23,910 nt of DNA from CAYSBK01 sp964429265 (GTDB lineage Bacteria > Planctomycetota > Phycisphaerae > Sedimentisphaerales > Anaerobacaceae), in assembly GCA_964429265.1 (NCBI GenBank), contig CAYSBK010000021.1, positions 1 to 23,910 on the forward strand, read 5' to 3'. The position numbers and the translations under genes are program-made. Numbering within the stretch: the first letter of the stretch is position 1; every line of letters starts with the position of its first letter. This document shows positions 16,030-23,846 of this stretch, piece after piece. The notes beneath the pieces were generated by a model. That model did not search any database. It saw only the letters and a list, made by a program, of their open reading frames with translations, and had not been told where the DNA came from.

Positions 16030-16980
16030 ATGACCGAACGCGGCGAGCAGAAAGACAGGGGCTTATTCATTGCGAAGGTTCGCAGCAACCGCCGCATAGG
16101 GCCGCGATTCTACAAGCTGGTGGTCGAGTTTACAGGGGAAGGTGCATCGGCATTTGGGAATTGTCGGCCGGGGCAGTTTGCACAGTTCGACCTTCGCGGT
16201 GCAGGTTTGCCCGACGCCGAGGCCGTGCCAGAGGATTTGGTTGATTCGGCGGGACGGAATATTCTCTTGCGCCGACCGTTCAGCTTTTCGGATATATCCG
16301 GCAAGCCCGAGCGGGTGTTTGCTGAGGTGCTTTATTGCGCGGTGGGCCCGGCAAGCCTGCGAATGAGCGCTCTTTCGGCCGGGGACAGTCTGAGCGTGCT
16401 GGGTCCTCTTGGCAGGGGGTTTTGGGTGGATGGCGAGAAGAAGCTGGCGCTTCTGGTGGCAGGAGGAATGGGAGCCGGGCCGCTGGAACATCTGGCAAAG
16501 GTGCTGACCGAAGAACATCCGCAGATGCAGGTGGTGGCGTTCGCAGGTGCCGCCACCGTCCGCCAACTGCCGTTTGAACGCCGGCTGGATGAACTTGCCG
16601 AGGGGCTTGGGTTCTCGATAGCCGAGTTCGCAAAGTATGGGATCGAATCGTACGTTGCAACGGACGACGGCTCAGCCGGCTTTCACGGTCTGGTTACGGA
16701 TTGTGTCCGCCAGCACATCGAAAGCCATAATATCAATGCCCGGGAGACGACGATTTATGCCTGCGGGCCTGAGGCGATGCTGGCAAAGACGGCAGAGCTT
16801 GCTGCGGGTTGCGGCATCGACTGCCAGGTCAGTATCGAAAGGCGTATGGCCTGCGGGATAGGGGTGTGCCAGAGCTGTGTTGTGCGATGCAAAGGCGGCG
16901 ACGGCAATGCGACGGTGCAAAAACTTTGCTGCGAGGATGGGCCCGTCTTTGACGCCAGGGAAGTGATTTTCGAGGTATGA
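16030..16980 (+). CDS. pyrK: Dihydroorotate dehydrogenase electron-transfer subunit PyrK
   Basis: PyrK passes electrons from the class 1B dihydroorotate dehydrogenase PyrD to NAD+ through FAD and a 2Fe-2S cluster. The 316-residue protein has the FAD-binding LLRRPFSFSDI, an NAD-binding LVAGGMGAGPLEHL loop, the ACGPEAML motif, and the 2Fe-2S ligands C275-x4-C280-x2-C283 with C301 in CEDGPVF. It is somewhat longer than typical PyrK (about 260) because of an insertion near residues 60-80. It begins 27 nt after the kinase stop, so it is probably cotranscribed with the sugar genes. pyrD follows. Confidence 0.93.
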   Translation: MTERGEQKDRGLFIAKVRSNRRIGPRFYKLVVEFTGEGASAFGNCRPGQFAQFDLRGAGLPDAEAVPEDLVDSAGRNILLRRPFSFSDISGKPERVFAEVLYCAVGPASLRMSALSAGDSLSVLGPLGRGFWVDGEKKLALLVAGGMGAGPLEHLAKVLTEEHPQMQVVAFAGAATVRQLPFERRLDELAEGLGFSIAEFAKYGIESYVATDDGSAGFHGLVTDCVRQHIESHNINARETTIYACGPEAMLAKTAELAAGCGIDCQVSIERRMACGIGVCQSCVVRCKGGDGNATVQKLCCEDGPVFDAREVIFEV

Positions 16981-17068
16981 AAGGGTCCGTACAAAGGGCC
17001 CGCAGATCGAATGGTTGTGGCTGTTGCGATAGTGCTTCAGGATGTATGGTGACCCAGAAAATGTTGCT

Positions 17069-17081
17069 GTGATGCTATCAC
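17069..17081 (+). promoter_or_regulatory. Hairpin immediately before the pyrD start codon
   Basis: GTGAT (17069-17073), loop GCT, and ATCAC (17077-17081) form a short perfect hairpin ending one base before the ATG at 17083. It occupies the place of a Shine-Dalgarno sequence, and none is visible. It may modulate initiation, or initiation may use the second in-frame ATG at 17101. Confidence 0.35.
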
Positions 17082-17082
17082 G

Positions 17083-18021
17083 ATGAATGCCAGTGTTGAT
17101 ATGTCGGTTGATTTTGCCGGCCTGAGGTTGAGCAATCCCGTTTTTACCGCATCAGGCACGTGCGGATATGCGGACGAACTGGCGGACTTCGTGGATTTGA
17201 ACTCGCTGGGCGGCTTTATTACGAAAAGCATCACGCTCAAGCCAAGAAAAGGCAATCCCACACCCAGGATCGTGGAAACCGACGCGGGGATGCTCAACGC
17301 AATCGGCCTTGCCAATATCGGCGTCGAGGCGTTTATTCGCGAGAAGCTGCCGTTGATAAGAACAAAGTTTACGAGCACGGTGGTTTTTGTAAACGTGGCC
17401 GGTGAGACCATCGACGAGTACGTTGCCGTGGTGGAAAGGCTCGCGGCCGAGCAGGCCGTGGCGGGTTTCGAGCTGAACGTGAGCTGTCCGAACGTAGCCA
17501 GGGGCGGCATAACGTTCGGGACGGAGCCGCAACAGGTAACAGAGATTACGTCGGCTGTGAAAAGTGCGGCCGGCGGAAAGCCTTTGATGGTGAAGCTTTC
17601 GCCGTGCGTTACGGATATAAGCGCTATTGCAGCGGCGGCTATCGAGGGCGGCGCGGATGCCCTTAGCCTGATAAATACATTTCCTGCAATGGCGATAGAT
17701 ATTACGCGCAAAAAGCCCGTGCTGGGGAATCGAACGGGAGGGCTTTCAGGTCCTGCGATAAAGCCGATCGTGGTTTACCTTGTGAACAAGGTTTATCGCG
17801 AGGTTGCAGCCCGGAGAGGTGTACCTATCCTCGGCACAGGTGGGGTCAGAACGGCATCGGACGCAATCGAGTTTATCATCGCGGGGGCCTCGGCGGTGGG
17901 CATCGGCACAGCAACCTTCATCGAGCCTGCCTGCGCGGCGAGGGTCATTAGGGGCCTGCGCGAGTACTGCCTGCGGCAGGGCGTTTCCAGTATCAAGGAA
18001 TTGATAGGCGTGGTTGAATAA
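17083..18021 (+). CDS. pyrD: Dihydroorotate dehydrogenase class 1B, catalytic subunit PyrD
   Basis: PyrD oxidises dihydroorotate to orotate with FMN, step four of de novo pyrimidine synthesis. The 312-residue protein has FTASGTCGYADEL (21-33) and the active-site base Cys135 in ELNVSCPNV, which marks class 1 enzymes. It also has VKLSPCVTDI, NTFPAMAIDI, the FMN phosphate-binding GTGGVRTASDAIEFIIAGASAVGIGTA, and GLSGPAIKP. Cysteine as base plus adjacent pyrK shows the NAD-linked 1B type. Translation may start at 17083 or at the in-frame ATG at 17101 (MSVDFAGLRLSNP), which also matches the family N-terminus. Confidence 0.95.
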   Translation: MNASVDMSVDFAGLRLSNPVFTASGTCGYADELADFVDLNSLGGFITKSITLKPRKGNPTPRIVETDAGMLNAIGLANIGVEAFIREKLPLIRTKFTSTVVFVNVAGETIDEYVAVVERLAAEQAVAGFELNVSCPNVARGGITFGTEPQQVTEITSAVKSAAGGKPLMVKLSPCVTDISAIAAAAIEGGADALSLINTFPAMAIDITRKKPVLGNRTGGLSGPAIKPIVVYLVNKVYREVAARRGVPILGTGGVRTASDAIEFIIAGASAVGIGTATFIEPACAARVIRGLREYCLRQGVSSIKELIGVVE

Positions 18022-18070
18022 GTCGGCCACGATCAAAATCAGGACCAACGAAGTAACAGGAGAACGGGCT

Positions 18071-19351
18071 ATGAAACAGATTTCCCGCAGGACATTTATG
18101 AAACGAACACTGGCAGCGGGCGCCGGCGCTGCCGTTGCGGGGGCACCGTTTGCGAAGGTGCTGGGGGCCAACGACGCAATTCGCGTTGCGGTTATCGGCT
18201 TCAACGGCAGGGGTCGCGGCCACATAAGGGGTTTCAACGAGCTCGAAGGTGCGCGGGTGACGGCGCTGTGCGACGTGGACGACAAGGTCGTGGCCAGGGC
18301 GGTGGCCGAGTTCGAAAAGCGAAACCAAAAGGTCAGGGTCTACCAGGACTACCGCAGGATGATGGAAGACAAGCAAATCGACGTGGTGTCGATCGCCACG
18401 CCGGACCATCACCACGTTCCGGCATCGGCCCTTGCAGTCGTGGCCGGCAAGGACGTTTACGTCGAAAAACCAGTGAGCCATACGGTCGAGGAAGGCCGAC
18501 TGCTGGTGAAGCTGGCCCGAAAGCACAAGAGGATCGTCCAGCACGGCACGCAGTCGCGAAGCGCTATGGGTGTCAAGAAGGCCATTGAGTTCATCCAGTC
18601 GGGCAAGCTGGGCAAGTGCAGGATGGCAAAGGCAATCGACTGCCAGAGACGCGGCAAGATCGGCCACAAGGAAGACGAACCGGCCCCGCCTTACGTACAC
18701 TACGACCTCTGGCTCGGGCCCGCGCCCGAAAGACCTTTCAACTGGAACAGGTACCACTACAAGTGGCACTGGTGGTGGGACTACGGCACAGGCGACACCG
18801 GCAACGATGGTATCCACCAGATCGACATCGCCAGGTGGGGGCTCGGTGTAACCATGCCGAAAGCAGTATCCTGCAGCGGGGGACAACTCTGGTATGACGA
18901 CGACCACGAGACACCCGACACACAGATGGCCGTGTTCGAGTACGACCGGGCATACCTGGTATTCGAGATGCGGCTTTGGACGCCGTACCCGCACGAAGGG
19001 CACGACAACGGCAACGTTTTTTACTGCGATGACGGGTGGGTATCCGTCGGCAGGCGGGGCTGGAAGGCCTACTCGCGCGACGGCAAGGAAGTGGCCGGCG
19101 GCGGCCGGGAAGAGCAATCACATATGGAGAACTTCCTCAAGGCCGTTCGCAGCCGAAATCCTGCCGATTTGACCGCCGACGTCGAGCAGGGACACTACTC
19201 GGCGACGCTGTGTCATCTGGCCAATATCGCGATGCGGGTGGGGCGCAAACTCTATTTCGACGCCGACAGCGAGCGGTTCGTCGGCGATGCGGTGGCCAAC
19301 ACCTACCTCAGCAAGAACTACCGCAAGGGATGGGCGCCGCCCACTGCATAG
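18071..19351 (+). CDS. Tat-exported Gfo/Idh/MocA-family oxidoreductase (first copy)
   Basis: This 426-residue protein belongs to the NAD(P)-dependent sugar or polyol oxidoreductases of the Gfo/Idh/MocA family. A twin-arginine signal (SRRTFMKRTLAAGAGAAVAG, 5-24) predicts export. The Rossmann fold begins at IRVAVIGFNGRGRG (37-50), CDVDD follows strand 2, and the family EKP motif lies at 132-134. The C-terminal domain shows the conserved GIHQIDIARW helix. The substrate is unknown; planctomycetes encode many paralogues of this type, often linked to polysaccharide breakdown. The ATG at 18071 has AGGAG at 18058-18062. It follows pyrD by 49 nt and ends just before a strong terminator, so it may close the 13159-19351 transcript. 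Cofactor loading before Tat export is expected from the family. Confidence 0.9.
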   Translation: MKQISRRTFMKRTLAAGAGAAVAGAPFAKVLGANDAIRVAVIGFNGRGRGHIRGFNELEGARVTALCDVDDKVVARAVAEFEKRNQKVRVYQDYRRMMEDKQIDVVSIATPDHHHVPASALAVVAGKDVYVEKPVSHTVEEGRLLVKLARKHKRIVQHGTQSRSAMGVKKAIEFIQSGKLGKCRMAKAIDCQRRGKIGHKEDEPAPPYVHYDLWLGPAPERPFNWNRYHYKWHWWWDYGTGDTGNDGIHQIDIARWGLGVTMPKAVSCSGGQLWYDDDHETPDTQMAVFEYDRAYLVFEMRLWTPYPHEGHDNGNVFYCDDGWVSVGRRGWKAYSRDGKEVAGGGREEQSHMENFLKAVRSRNPADLTADVEQGHYSATLCHLANIAMRVGRKLYFDADSERFVGDAVANTYLSKNYRKGWAPPTA

Positions 19352-19394
19352 AAAACCAGACAATATTCGATGCTATCGGTGGGTGGGTGATGAA

Positions 19395-19421
19395 AAAGGG
19401 CACGGCAGAGCCGTGCCCTTT
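19395..19421. terminator. Bidirectional intrinsic terminator between two convergent oxidoreductase genes
   Basis: AAAGGGCACGGC (19395-19406), a 3-nt loop, and GCCGTGCCCTTT (19410-19421) form a perfect 12-bp stem. It is flanked by A-rich bases on the left and T-rich bases on the right. It should stop transcripts from both strands and sits 43 bp after the plus-strand gene and 22 bp after the minus-strand gene. Confidence 0.88.
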
Positions 19422-19443
19422 GTTATTCGGCAAATGTTGCCGC

Positions 19444-20889
19444 TTAGACTTTCTCGGGTATCACGAAAGGCTTGCGATATTGGCGTCGCAGCATTTCGTT
19501 GGCCCAGCAGGCGGGGAAATCACCGACAAATCTGCCCTTTCGCTGGTCCCAGCTCAGCCAGGGCCCGCGAATAACGGGTGTGTGCTCCAGGTTAACCTCG
19601 TTGGCGGCCAGATGCTGCTGGATGCGCTCGAAGGTCTCCAGCGCCGGGGTGCAGTTCTGGAGGCTTTCATTGACTTGCTGAACCGAGGATTCCCACCCCA
19701 GCCGATAGGAAATATTCGCCATATGGCAGAGCATCGCCGAGATGTGCCCCTCGTGTATTTCGGCGTGCAGGTCGCCGGGTTTTCGGCTGCGGACGGCCTT
19801 GATGAAGTTTTCCTGGTGGCCTGCGCCGCCGTCGCCCTTGAATTGCTTTATCTTGTTGCCGTCGTTGTCGTAGGCCCATCCGCCGCCGCGGCCGCCGACG
19901 AAGTAGCCGTGCTCACATTGAATGATATTGCCTGAGCGGGTGCCGCGGTAGGTGTCGGAGCCGCGGACGCCTTTCTGCATCGGCAGACCGCGAAGCTCGA
20001 GGATCAGCGGGGCCGGCTTGTAATCGTAGATCGCAAGCTGGGTATTTGGGGTCTGGCCGTCGTCAACGTAACCGAAACGTCCGCCGATGCTTATGACCCG
20101 TTCGGGCAGGCCCGTCTGTCCCAGTATCCACCGGCAGTCGTCAACCTGGTGAGCGCCGAGGTTGCCCATATCACCGTTGCCGGTATCCCAGAACCAGTGC
20201 CAATCGTAGTGCAGCCGCTTTCTTCGCAACGGCTTGTACGGAGCCGGGCCGGTCCAGAGGTTGTAGTCGATATTCGGCGGGACCTGCTGCGGTCCAGTGA
20301 CGTGGCCGATGCTTGGCCGCAGCTTGAACCACAACCCGTGTGCCCACAGAATCTTGCCAAGGTTGCCCTGCTTGATATAGTCGACCGCCTCTCGCAGGCC
20401 CACGTCGGAGCGGTTCTGGGTGCCTGTCTGGACGATGCGCTTGTATTTCCGGGCGGCCTCGACCATCTTTATGCCTTCCCAGACGTCGTGGGAGGCGGGT
20501 TTCTCGACATAGACATCCTTGCCCGCCTGGCAGGCCCAGACGGTAACAAGGGCGTGCCAGTGGTTCGGCGTGGCAACCACCACGGCATCAATGCCGGGGT
20601 CATCGAGCACCTTGCGAACGTCCGTGTAAGCTTCGACCGTCTCGTTTTCGCTGGTGATTTTGGAGACGTGCTTGTCGAGTATTTCCCTGTCTACATCGCA
20701 CAAGGCCACGACACGGACACCTGAGAGCTTCCGGAAGACACCGATGTGCTGGCCGCCCTTGCTGCGGCAACCCACTACGGCCACCCGTACGGCGTCATTT
20801 GCGCCACGTACGCGGGAAAACGGCACCGCCATCGCCACGCCCGCGGCAACCGAACATTTCATAAAATCTCGACGCGTAAAACCCTTCAT
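19444..20889 (-). CDS. Tat-exported Gfo/Idh/MocA-family oxidoreductase (second copy)
   Basis: The 481-residue protein has the same layout as the gene at 18071: a twin-arginine signal (TRRDFMKCSVAAGVAMAVP, 5-23), a nucleotide-binding start VRVAVVGCRSKG (34-45), VEKP (128-131), the substrate-site segment GAHQVDDCRW, and a long C-terminal extension ending in DFPACWANEMLRRQYRKPF. The extension makes it about 55 residues longer than its neighbour. The pair are diverged paralogues, not recent duplicates. The substrate is unknown. AGGAG precedes the ATG by 7 nt on the minus strand. It appears to be a single-gene transcript ending at the shared terminator. Confidence 0.9.
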   Translation of the reverse strand: MKGFTRRDFMKCSVAAGVAMAVPFSRVRGANDAVRVAVVGCRSKGGQHIGVFRKLSGVRVVALCDVDREILDKHVSKITSENETVEAYTDVRKVLDDPGIDAVVVATPNHWHALVTVWACQAGKDVYVEKPASHDVWEGIKMVEAARKYKRIVQTGTQNRSDVGLREAVDYIKQGNLGKILWAHGLWFKLRPSIGHVTGPQQVPPNIDYNLWTGPAPYKPLRRKRLHYDWHWFWDTGNGDMGNLGAHQVDDCRWILGQTGLPERVISIGGRFGYVDDGQTPNTQLAIYDYKPAPLILELRGLPMQKGVRGSDTYRGTRSGNIIQCEHGYFVGGRGGGWAYDNDGNKIKQFKGDGGAGHQENFIKAVRSRKPGDLHAEIHEGHISAMLCHMANISYRLGWESSVQQVNESLQNCTPALETFERIQQHLAANEVNLEHTPVIRGPWLSWDQRKGRFVGDFPACWANEMLRRQYRKPFVIPEKV

Positions 20890-21148
20890 ACAACACTCCT
20901 ACATACCTGCAATACCGAAACAAAGCCATATCATCCAAGGATAGGACGACAAACAGGCGCGATTTTGCGCGGTGAAAAGAGCCGCGGTGCAGGTTGCTAA
21001 AATCACCCTGGATAGCCAGCGTAGCATAAATGGGCCCCGAGTGCAAGGGCGACGTTCGCGACGGCGCCCTTGACGCGCAACGGCCGGCAGTTTAACCTTC
21101 GCATCTGCGGCGGGTGTCGCCGCCTGCAAGCCGGATGCAAAACCCGTT
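20890..21148. promoter_or_regulatory. 259-bp divergent intergenic region
   Basis: No ORF or RNA gene is seen. A perfect 7-bp inverted repeat, AAGGGCG (21045-21051) and CGCCCTT (21065-21071), overlaps a TTGACG hexamer (21070-21075) facing the glycosyltransferase gene. A poor -10 (TAACCT, 21093-21098) follows at 17 bp. On the minus strand only weak promoter-like pairs are found. The repeat could be an operator. Confidence 0.3.
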
Positions 21149-22273
21149 ATGAAGGTACTCGCTCTTGAACCATACTACGGAGGCAGCCACGAGGCGTTTC
21201 TGAAGGGCTGGTCCCGGGCCAGCCGGCACCGCTGGAGCATACTTACGCTGCCGGGGTACAAGTGGAAGTGGCGAATGCGTCACTCGGCGATTACTTTCGC
21301 CGAGCAGGTCAAACAACGGTTGGGCGCCGGTGAAAACTGGGACATCATCTTCTGTTCGGATATGCTCAACCTTGCGGAGTTTCGGGGACTGGCACCGGCA
21401 GAATTGGCCGGGCTGCCCACGGTGATTTATTTTCATGAAAACCAGTTGACCTATCCGGTCCGGTTCGAAAGCGAGCGCGATTACCAGTTTGCGATGACGA
21501 ACATCACCAGTGCCCTGGCGGCCGATCAGGTCTGGTTCAATTCGGGTTTTCATCGTGAAGATTTTCTGTCGGCGGTCGAGAAGTTCCTGGTGCGTATGCC
21601 CGACTATCAACCGCGTGGTCCGGCGGAGGCCATCGGCCCGAAGTCGCTGGTACAGCCGCCGGGCATAGACGACATCGAACGTCAGCAGGCCAGAAGGCCC
21701 GGCCCGTTGCGGATTCTCTGGGTCGGGCGGTGGGAACACGACAAGGCACCGGAGCTTTTCTTCGAGGCTTTGAAAATAATCAAGCAGCGCGGCACGGACT
21801 TTCGCATCAGCGTCATAGGGCCGCGGTTCCGGCAGGTTCCGGAGGTTTTTGAGCAGGGGCGCACCTATTTTGCGGGCCACATCGACCGCTGGGGCTTTCA
21901 GCAGCCCAGAAGCGAATATGAAAAGGCGCTGGCCGAGGCTGATGTGGTTGTCTCGACGGCACTGCACGAGTTTTTCGGGCTGAGCGTTGTAGAGGCGATA
22001 GCGGCGGGGGCATATCCGCTGTTGCCGCAGCGTCTGGCGTATCCTGAACTGCTGGGGCTCGGTCAGAATCCGCAGATGCAGGAGTTTTTCTACGACGGCA
22101 GCATCGGCCGGCTGGCCGAGCGGCTGCTGGAACTTTCGACGATGATAGCTGAAGGCAGCTTGCGCGACCGCCAGCGAAAGGCCGCCGCTGCGGTCGAACG
22201 CTTCAAATGGAAGGAACGTTTGGCTCCGCTGGACACCTGCCTCGAAGAAGCCGGACGCGCCAAAGACCGGTGA
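21149..22273 (+). CDS. Glycosyltransferase of the GTDC1 / tRNA-queuosine alpha-mannosyltransferase (DUF3524) family
   Basis: In vertebrates this family (GTDC1, renamed QTMAN) attaches mannose from GDP-mannose to queuosine-34 of tRNA(Asp). The 374-residue protein shows the family-specific N-terminal domain: LEPYYGGSHEAFLKGW (6-21), LPGYKWKWRMRHSA (34-47), SDMLNLAEFRGL (70-81), and YFHENQLTYPVR (94-105) followed by a SERDYQF segment. The C-terminal half is a GT4-like GT-B domain with LWVGRWEHDKAPELFFEAL (190-208) and the nucleotide-sugar site HEFFGLSVVEAIAAGAYPLL (273-292). The N-terminal signature distinguishes it from ordinary GT4 lipopolysaccharide enzymes. Bacterial function is inferred by homology only. 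It has no operon partner: the next gene has its own promoter. Queuosine synthesis genes are not in the window. Confidence 0.82.
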   Translation: MKVLALEPYYGGSHEAFLKGWSRASRHRWSILTLPGYKWKWRMRHSAITFAEQVKQRLGAGENWDIIFCSDMLNLAEFRGLAPAELAGLPTVIYFHENQLTYPVRFESERDYQFAMTNITSALAADQVWFNSGFHREDFLSAVEKFLVRMPDYQPRGPAEAIGPKSLVQPPGIDDIERQQARRPGPLRILWVGRWEHDKAPELFFEALKIIKQRGTDFRISVIGPRFRQVPEVFEQGRTYFAGHIDRWGFQQPRSEYEKALAEADVVVSTALHEFFGLSVVEAIAAGAYPLLPQRLAYPELLGLGQNPQMQEFFYDGSIGRLAERLLELSTMIAEGSLRDRQRKAAAAVERFKWKERLAPLDTCLEEAGRAKDR

Positions 22274-22303
22274 ATTACCGGGGCAAGCTGAGGTATTCGG
22301 TGC

Positions 22304-22331
22304 TTCCACAGGCGGAGCGTTTGTGTATAAT
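22304..22331 (+). promoter_or_regulatory. Candidate promoter of the lipoprotein pair
   Basis: A perfect TATAAT (22326-22331) lies 29 nt before the PEGA lipoprotein ATG. The best -35 is poor (TTCCAC at 22304-22309, 16-bp spacer). The predicted leader is about 23 nt and contains the AAAGGA ribosome binding site. Confidence 0.5.
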
Positions 22332-22360
22332 AGCCGGGCAAACCCTGAAAGGAAGCACGT

Positions 22361-22756
22361 ATGGGAAAGACGAGTCTGGTTTGCATTGCTGCGGCGTTGC
22401 TGTGCGTGGGATGCGTCGAGCGAACGCTGACGATAAACACCGAGCCGCAGGGGGCACTTGTCATCCTCAACGATGAAGAGATAGGCACCTCGCCGGTCAC
22501 CGTGCCTTTCAACTGGTACGGCGATTACAACGTGGTAATCCGCAAGGACGGCTTTGAGACGCTCAAGACGCACCGCGAACTGAAAGCTCCCTGGTACGAT
22601 GCATTTCCGTTCGATTTCATAGCCGGGGTAATCCTGCCGAACCGGATCGCGGACTCGTACCAGTGGACGTTCGAGCTGGCGGAGAAAAAGCAAATCACGC
22701 GGGACGAACTATTGCAGCAGGCCGGGCGGTTCAGGAAACAACTCGAATTGCAATAA
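22361..22756 (+). CDS. PEGA-domain lipoprotein
   Basis: The 131-residue protein has a type II signal peptide with lipobox LCVGC, giving lipidated Cys18. Residues about 22-60 form a PEGA domain (RTLTINTEPQGALVILNDEEIGTSPVTVPF…GDYNVVIRKDGFETL), a small beta module found on cell-surface and envelope proteins. The remaining part is charged and helical with a hydrophobic stretch near FDFIAGVILP. PEGA domains are thought to mediate surface or peptide contacts, and no enzymatic role is apparent. The downstream DUF6807 lipoprotein starts 11 nt later, so the two are cotranscribed and both predicted to be membrane anchored. Confidence 0.85.
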   Translation: MGKTSLVCIAAALLCVGCVERTLTINTEPQGALVILNDEEIGTSPVTVPFNWYGDYNVVIRKDGFETLKTHRELKAPWYDAFPFDFIAGVILPNRIADSYQWTFELAEKKQITRDELLQQAGRFRKQLELQ

Positions 22757-22767
22757 CGAGGGGCAAG

Positions 22768-23775
22768 ATGGTTAAGCACAGGCTGACGGTGCTGGCAGTG
22801 ACGGTGTCGGCCTGCGTAGTCGGCTGCGGTATCCGACGTGGACCGGCCGACGGCGCCGCCGCGCGGCGCGGACCCGGACGGGGCCACCCCGTGCAGATTA
22901 CACCGACGGCGGAAGGTTTCCTGTTCACGGAGACAGGTCAAAAAGTTCTTTTCTACCAGCGGCGCCCCAGGTCGCTCGAGGGCAAATGGACCCGGGCGAA
23001 CTACGTGCATCCGCTATACGGCCTTGATGGCGAGGTGCTGACGGAGGATTTTCCCGAGGACCATCGCCACCACCGTGGGATATTCTGGGCGTGGCATCAA
23101 CTGTACGTCGGCGACAAGAAGCTGGGCGATTCGTGGTCACTTGTGGATTTTGTATATGATGTGTATGAAACAGCCATACTAACGCCCGACGGCGACAGCC
23201 GGGCATTGCGGGTAAAGGTCCTGTGGAAATCGCCTTTGCGAACCGATGAACTCGGCAATCTGCTGCCGTTTGTCAAGGAGACCACAACCATCACGGTTCA
23301 TCGGGCCGAAGACGATATTCGCAAGATTGATTTTGAGATAAGGCTGCTGGCACTTGAACCGGGCGTTCGCATTGCAGGGGCGGCAAACAAGAGACAGTAC
23401 GGCGGCTTTTCCGTACGCATCAAGTTGCCGGAAGGTACTCAATTTCTCTCGCCGGCAGGTGTCGTGGAGCCGATAAGGACACCGTTACCGGCGGCGGCCT
23501 GGATGGATTTCTCGGCGGATTTTGGCGGCGACGGCAGAATAAGCGGCCTGGCGATTCTCTGCCATAAGGCCAATCCCGGCTACCCGCACAGGTGGATCCT
23601 GAGACGAAAAGGCTCGATGCAGAATGCCGTCTGGCCCGGCCGAGAGCCGGTGCCTCTTTCGACCGAAAAACCGACAGTCCTGCGGTACCGCCTCATCGTC
23701 CACCGCGGACGATGCGACCGCTCGAACCTTCAGAAACTGCTGCAGCAGTATCACGGAACTCTCACCAAGCAGTAA
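22768..23775 (+). CDS. DUF6807 (PmoA-like) lipoprotein
   Basis: The 335-residue protein begins with a lipoprotein signal (lipobox VVGC, Cys20), followed by a short Arg/Gly/Ala-rich linker. The body matches the DUF6807/PmoA family: FTETGQKVLFYQ near residues 55-66, YVHPLYGLDGEVLTEDFPEDHRHHRGIFWAWHQL with its His-rich core, and later FSVRIKLPEG and PVPLSTEKPTVLRYRLIVHRG. The family is common in planctomycetes near sugar oxidoreductases and glycoside hydrolases. Its biochemical role is unknown. The frame is open upstream to 22663, but the ATG at 22768 follows GAGGGG and begins the signal peptide. It shares the transcript of the PEGA lipoprotein. Confidence 0.85.
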   Translation: MVKHRLTVLAVTVSACVVGCGIRRGPADGAAARRGPGRGHPVQITPTAEGFLFTETGQKVLFYQRRPRSLEGKWTRANYVHPLYGLDGEVLTEDFPEDHRHHRGIFWAWHQLYVGDKKLGDSWSLVDFVYDVYETAILTPDGDSRALRVKVLWKSPLRTDELGNLLPFVKETTTITVHRAEDDIRKIDFEIRLLALEPGVRIAGAANKRQYGGFSVRIKLPEGTQFLSPAGVVEPIRTPLPAAAWMDFSADFGGDGRISGLAILCHKANPGYPHRWILRRKGSMQNAVWPGREPVPLSTEKPTVLRYRLIVHRGRCDRSNLQKLLQQYHGTLTKQ

Positions 23776-23781
23776 AGAACA

Positions 23782-23811
23782 GGGGCCTGTCACGATGTCG
23801 GAACAGGCCCC
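23782..23811. terminator. Hairpin terminator between convergent genes
   Basis: GGGGCCTGT (23782-23790) and ACAGGCCCC (23803-23811) form a perfect 9-bp GC-rich stem with a 12-nt loop. No T-run follows on the plus strand. On the minus strand TTCTTT follows closely, so it is a better terminator for the clipped minus-strand gene. It lies 6 bp after the DUF6807 stop. Confidence 0.7.
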
Positions 23812-23846
23812 ATTGTGGACGCTAAAGTCTCCAACCCACAAGGCTG

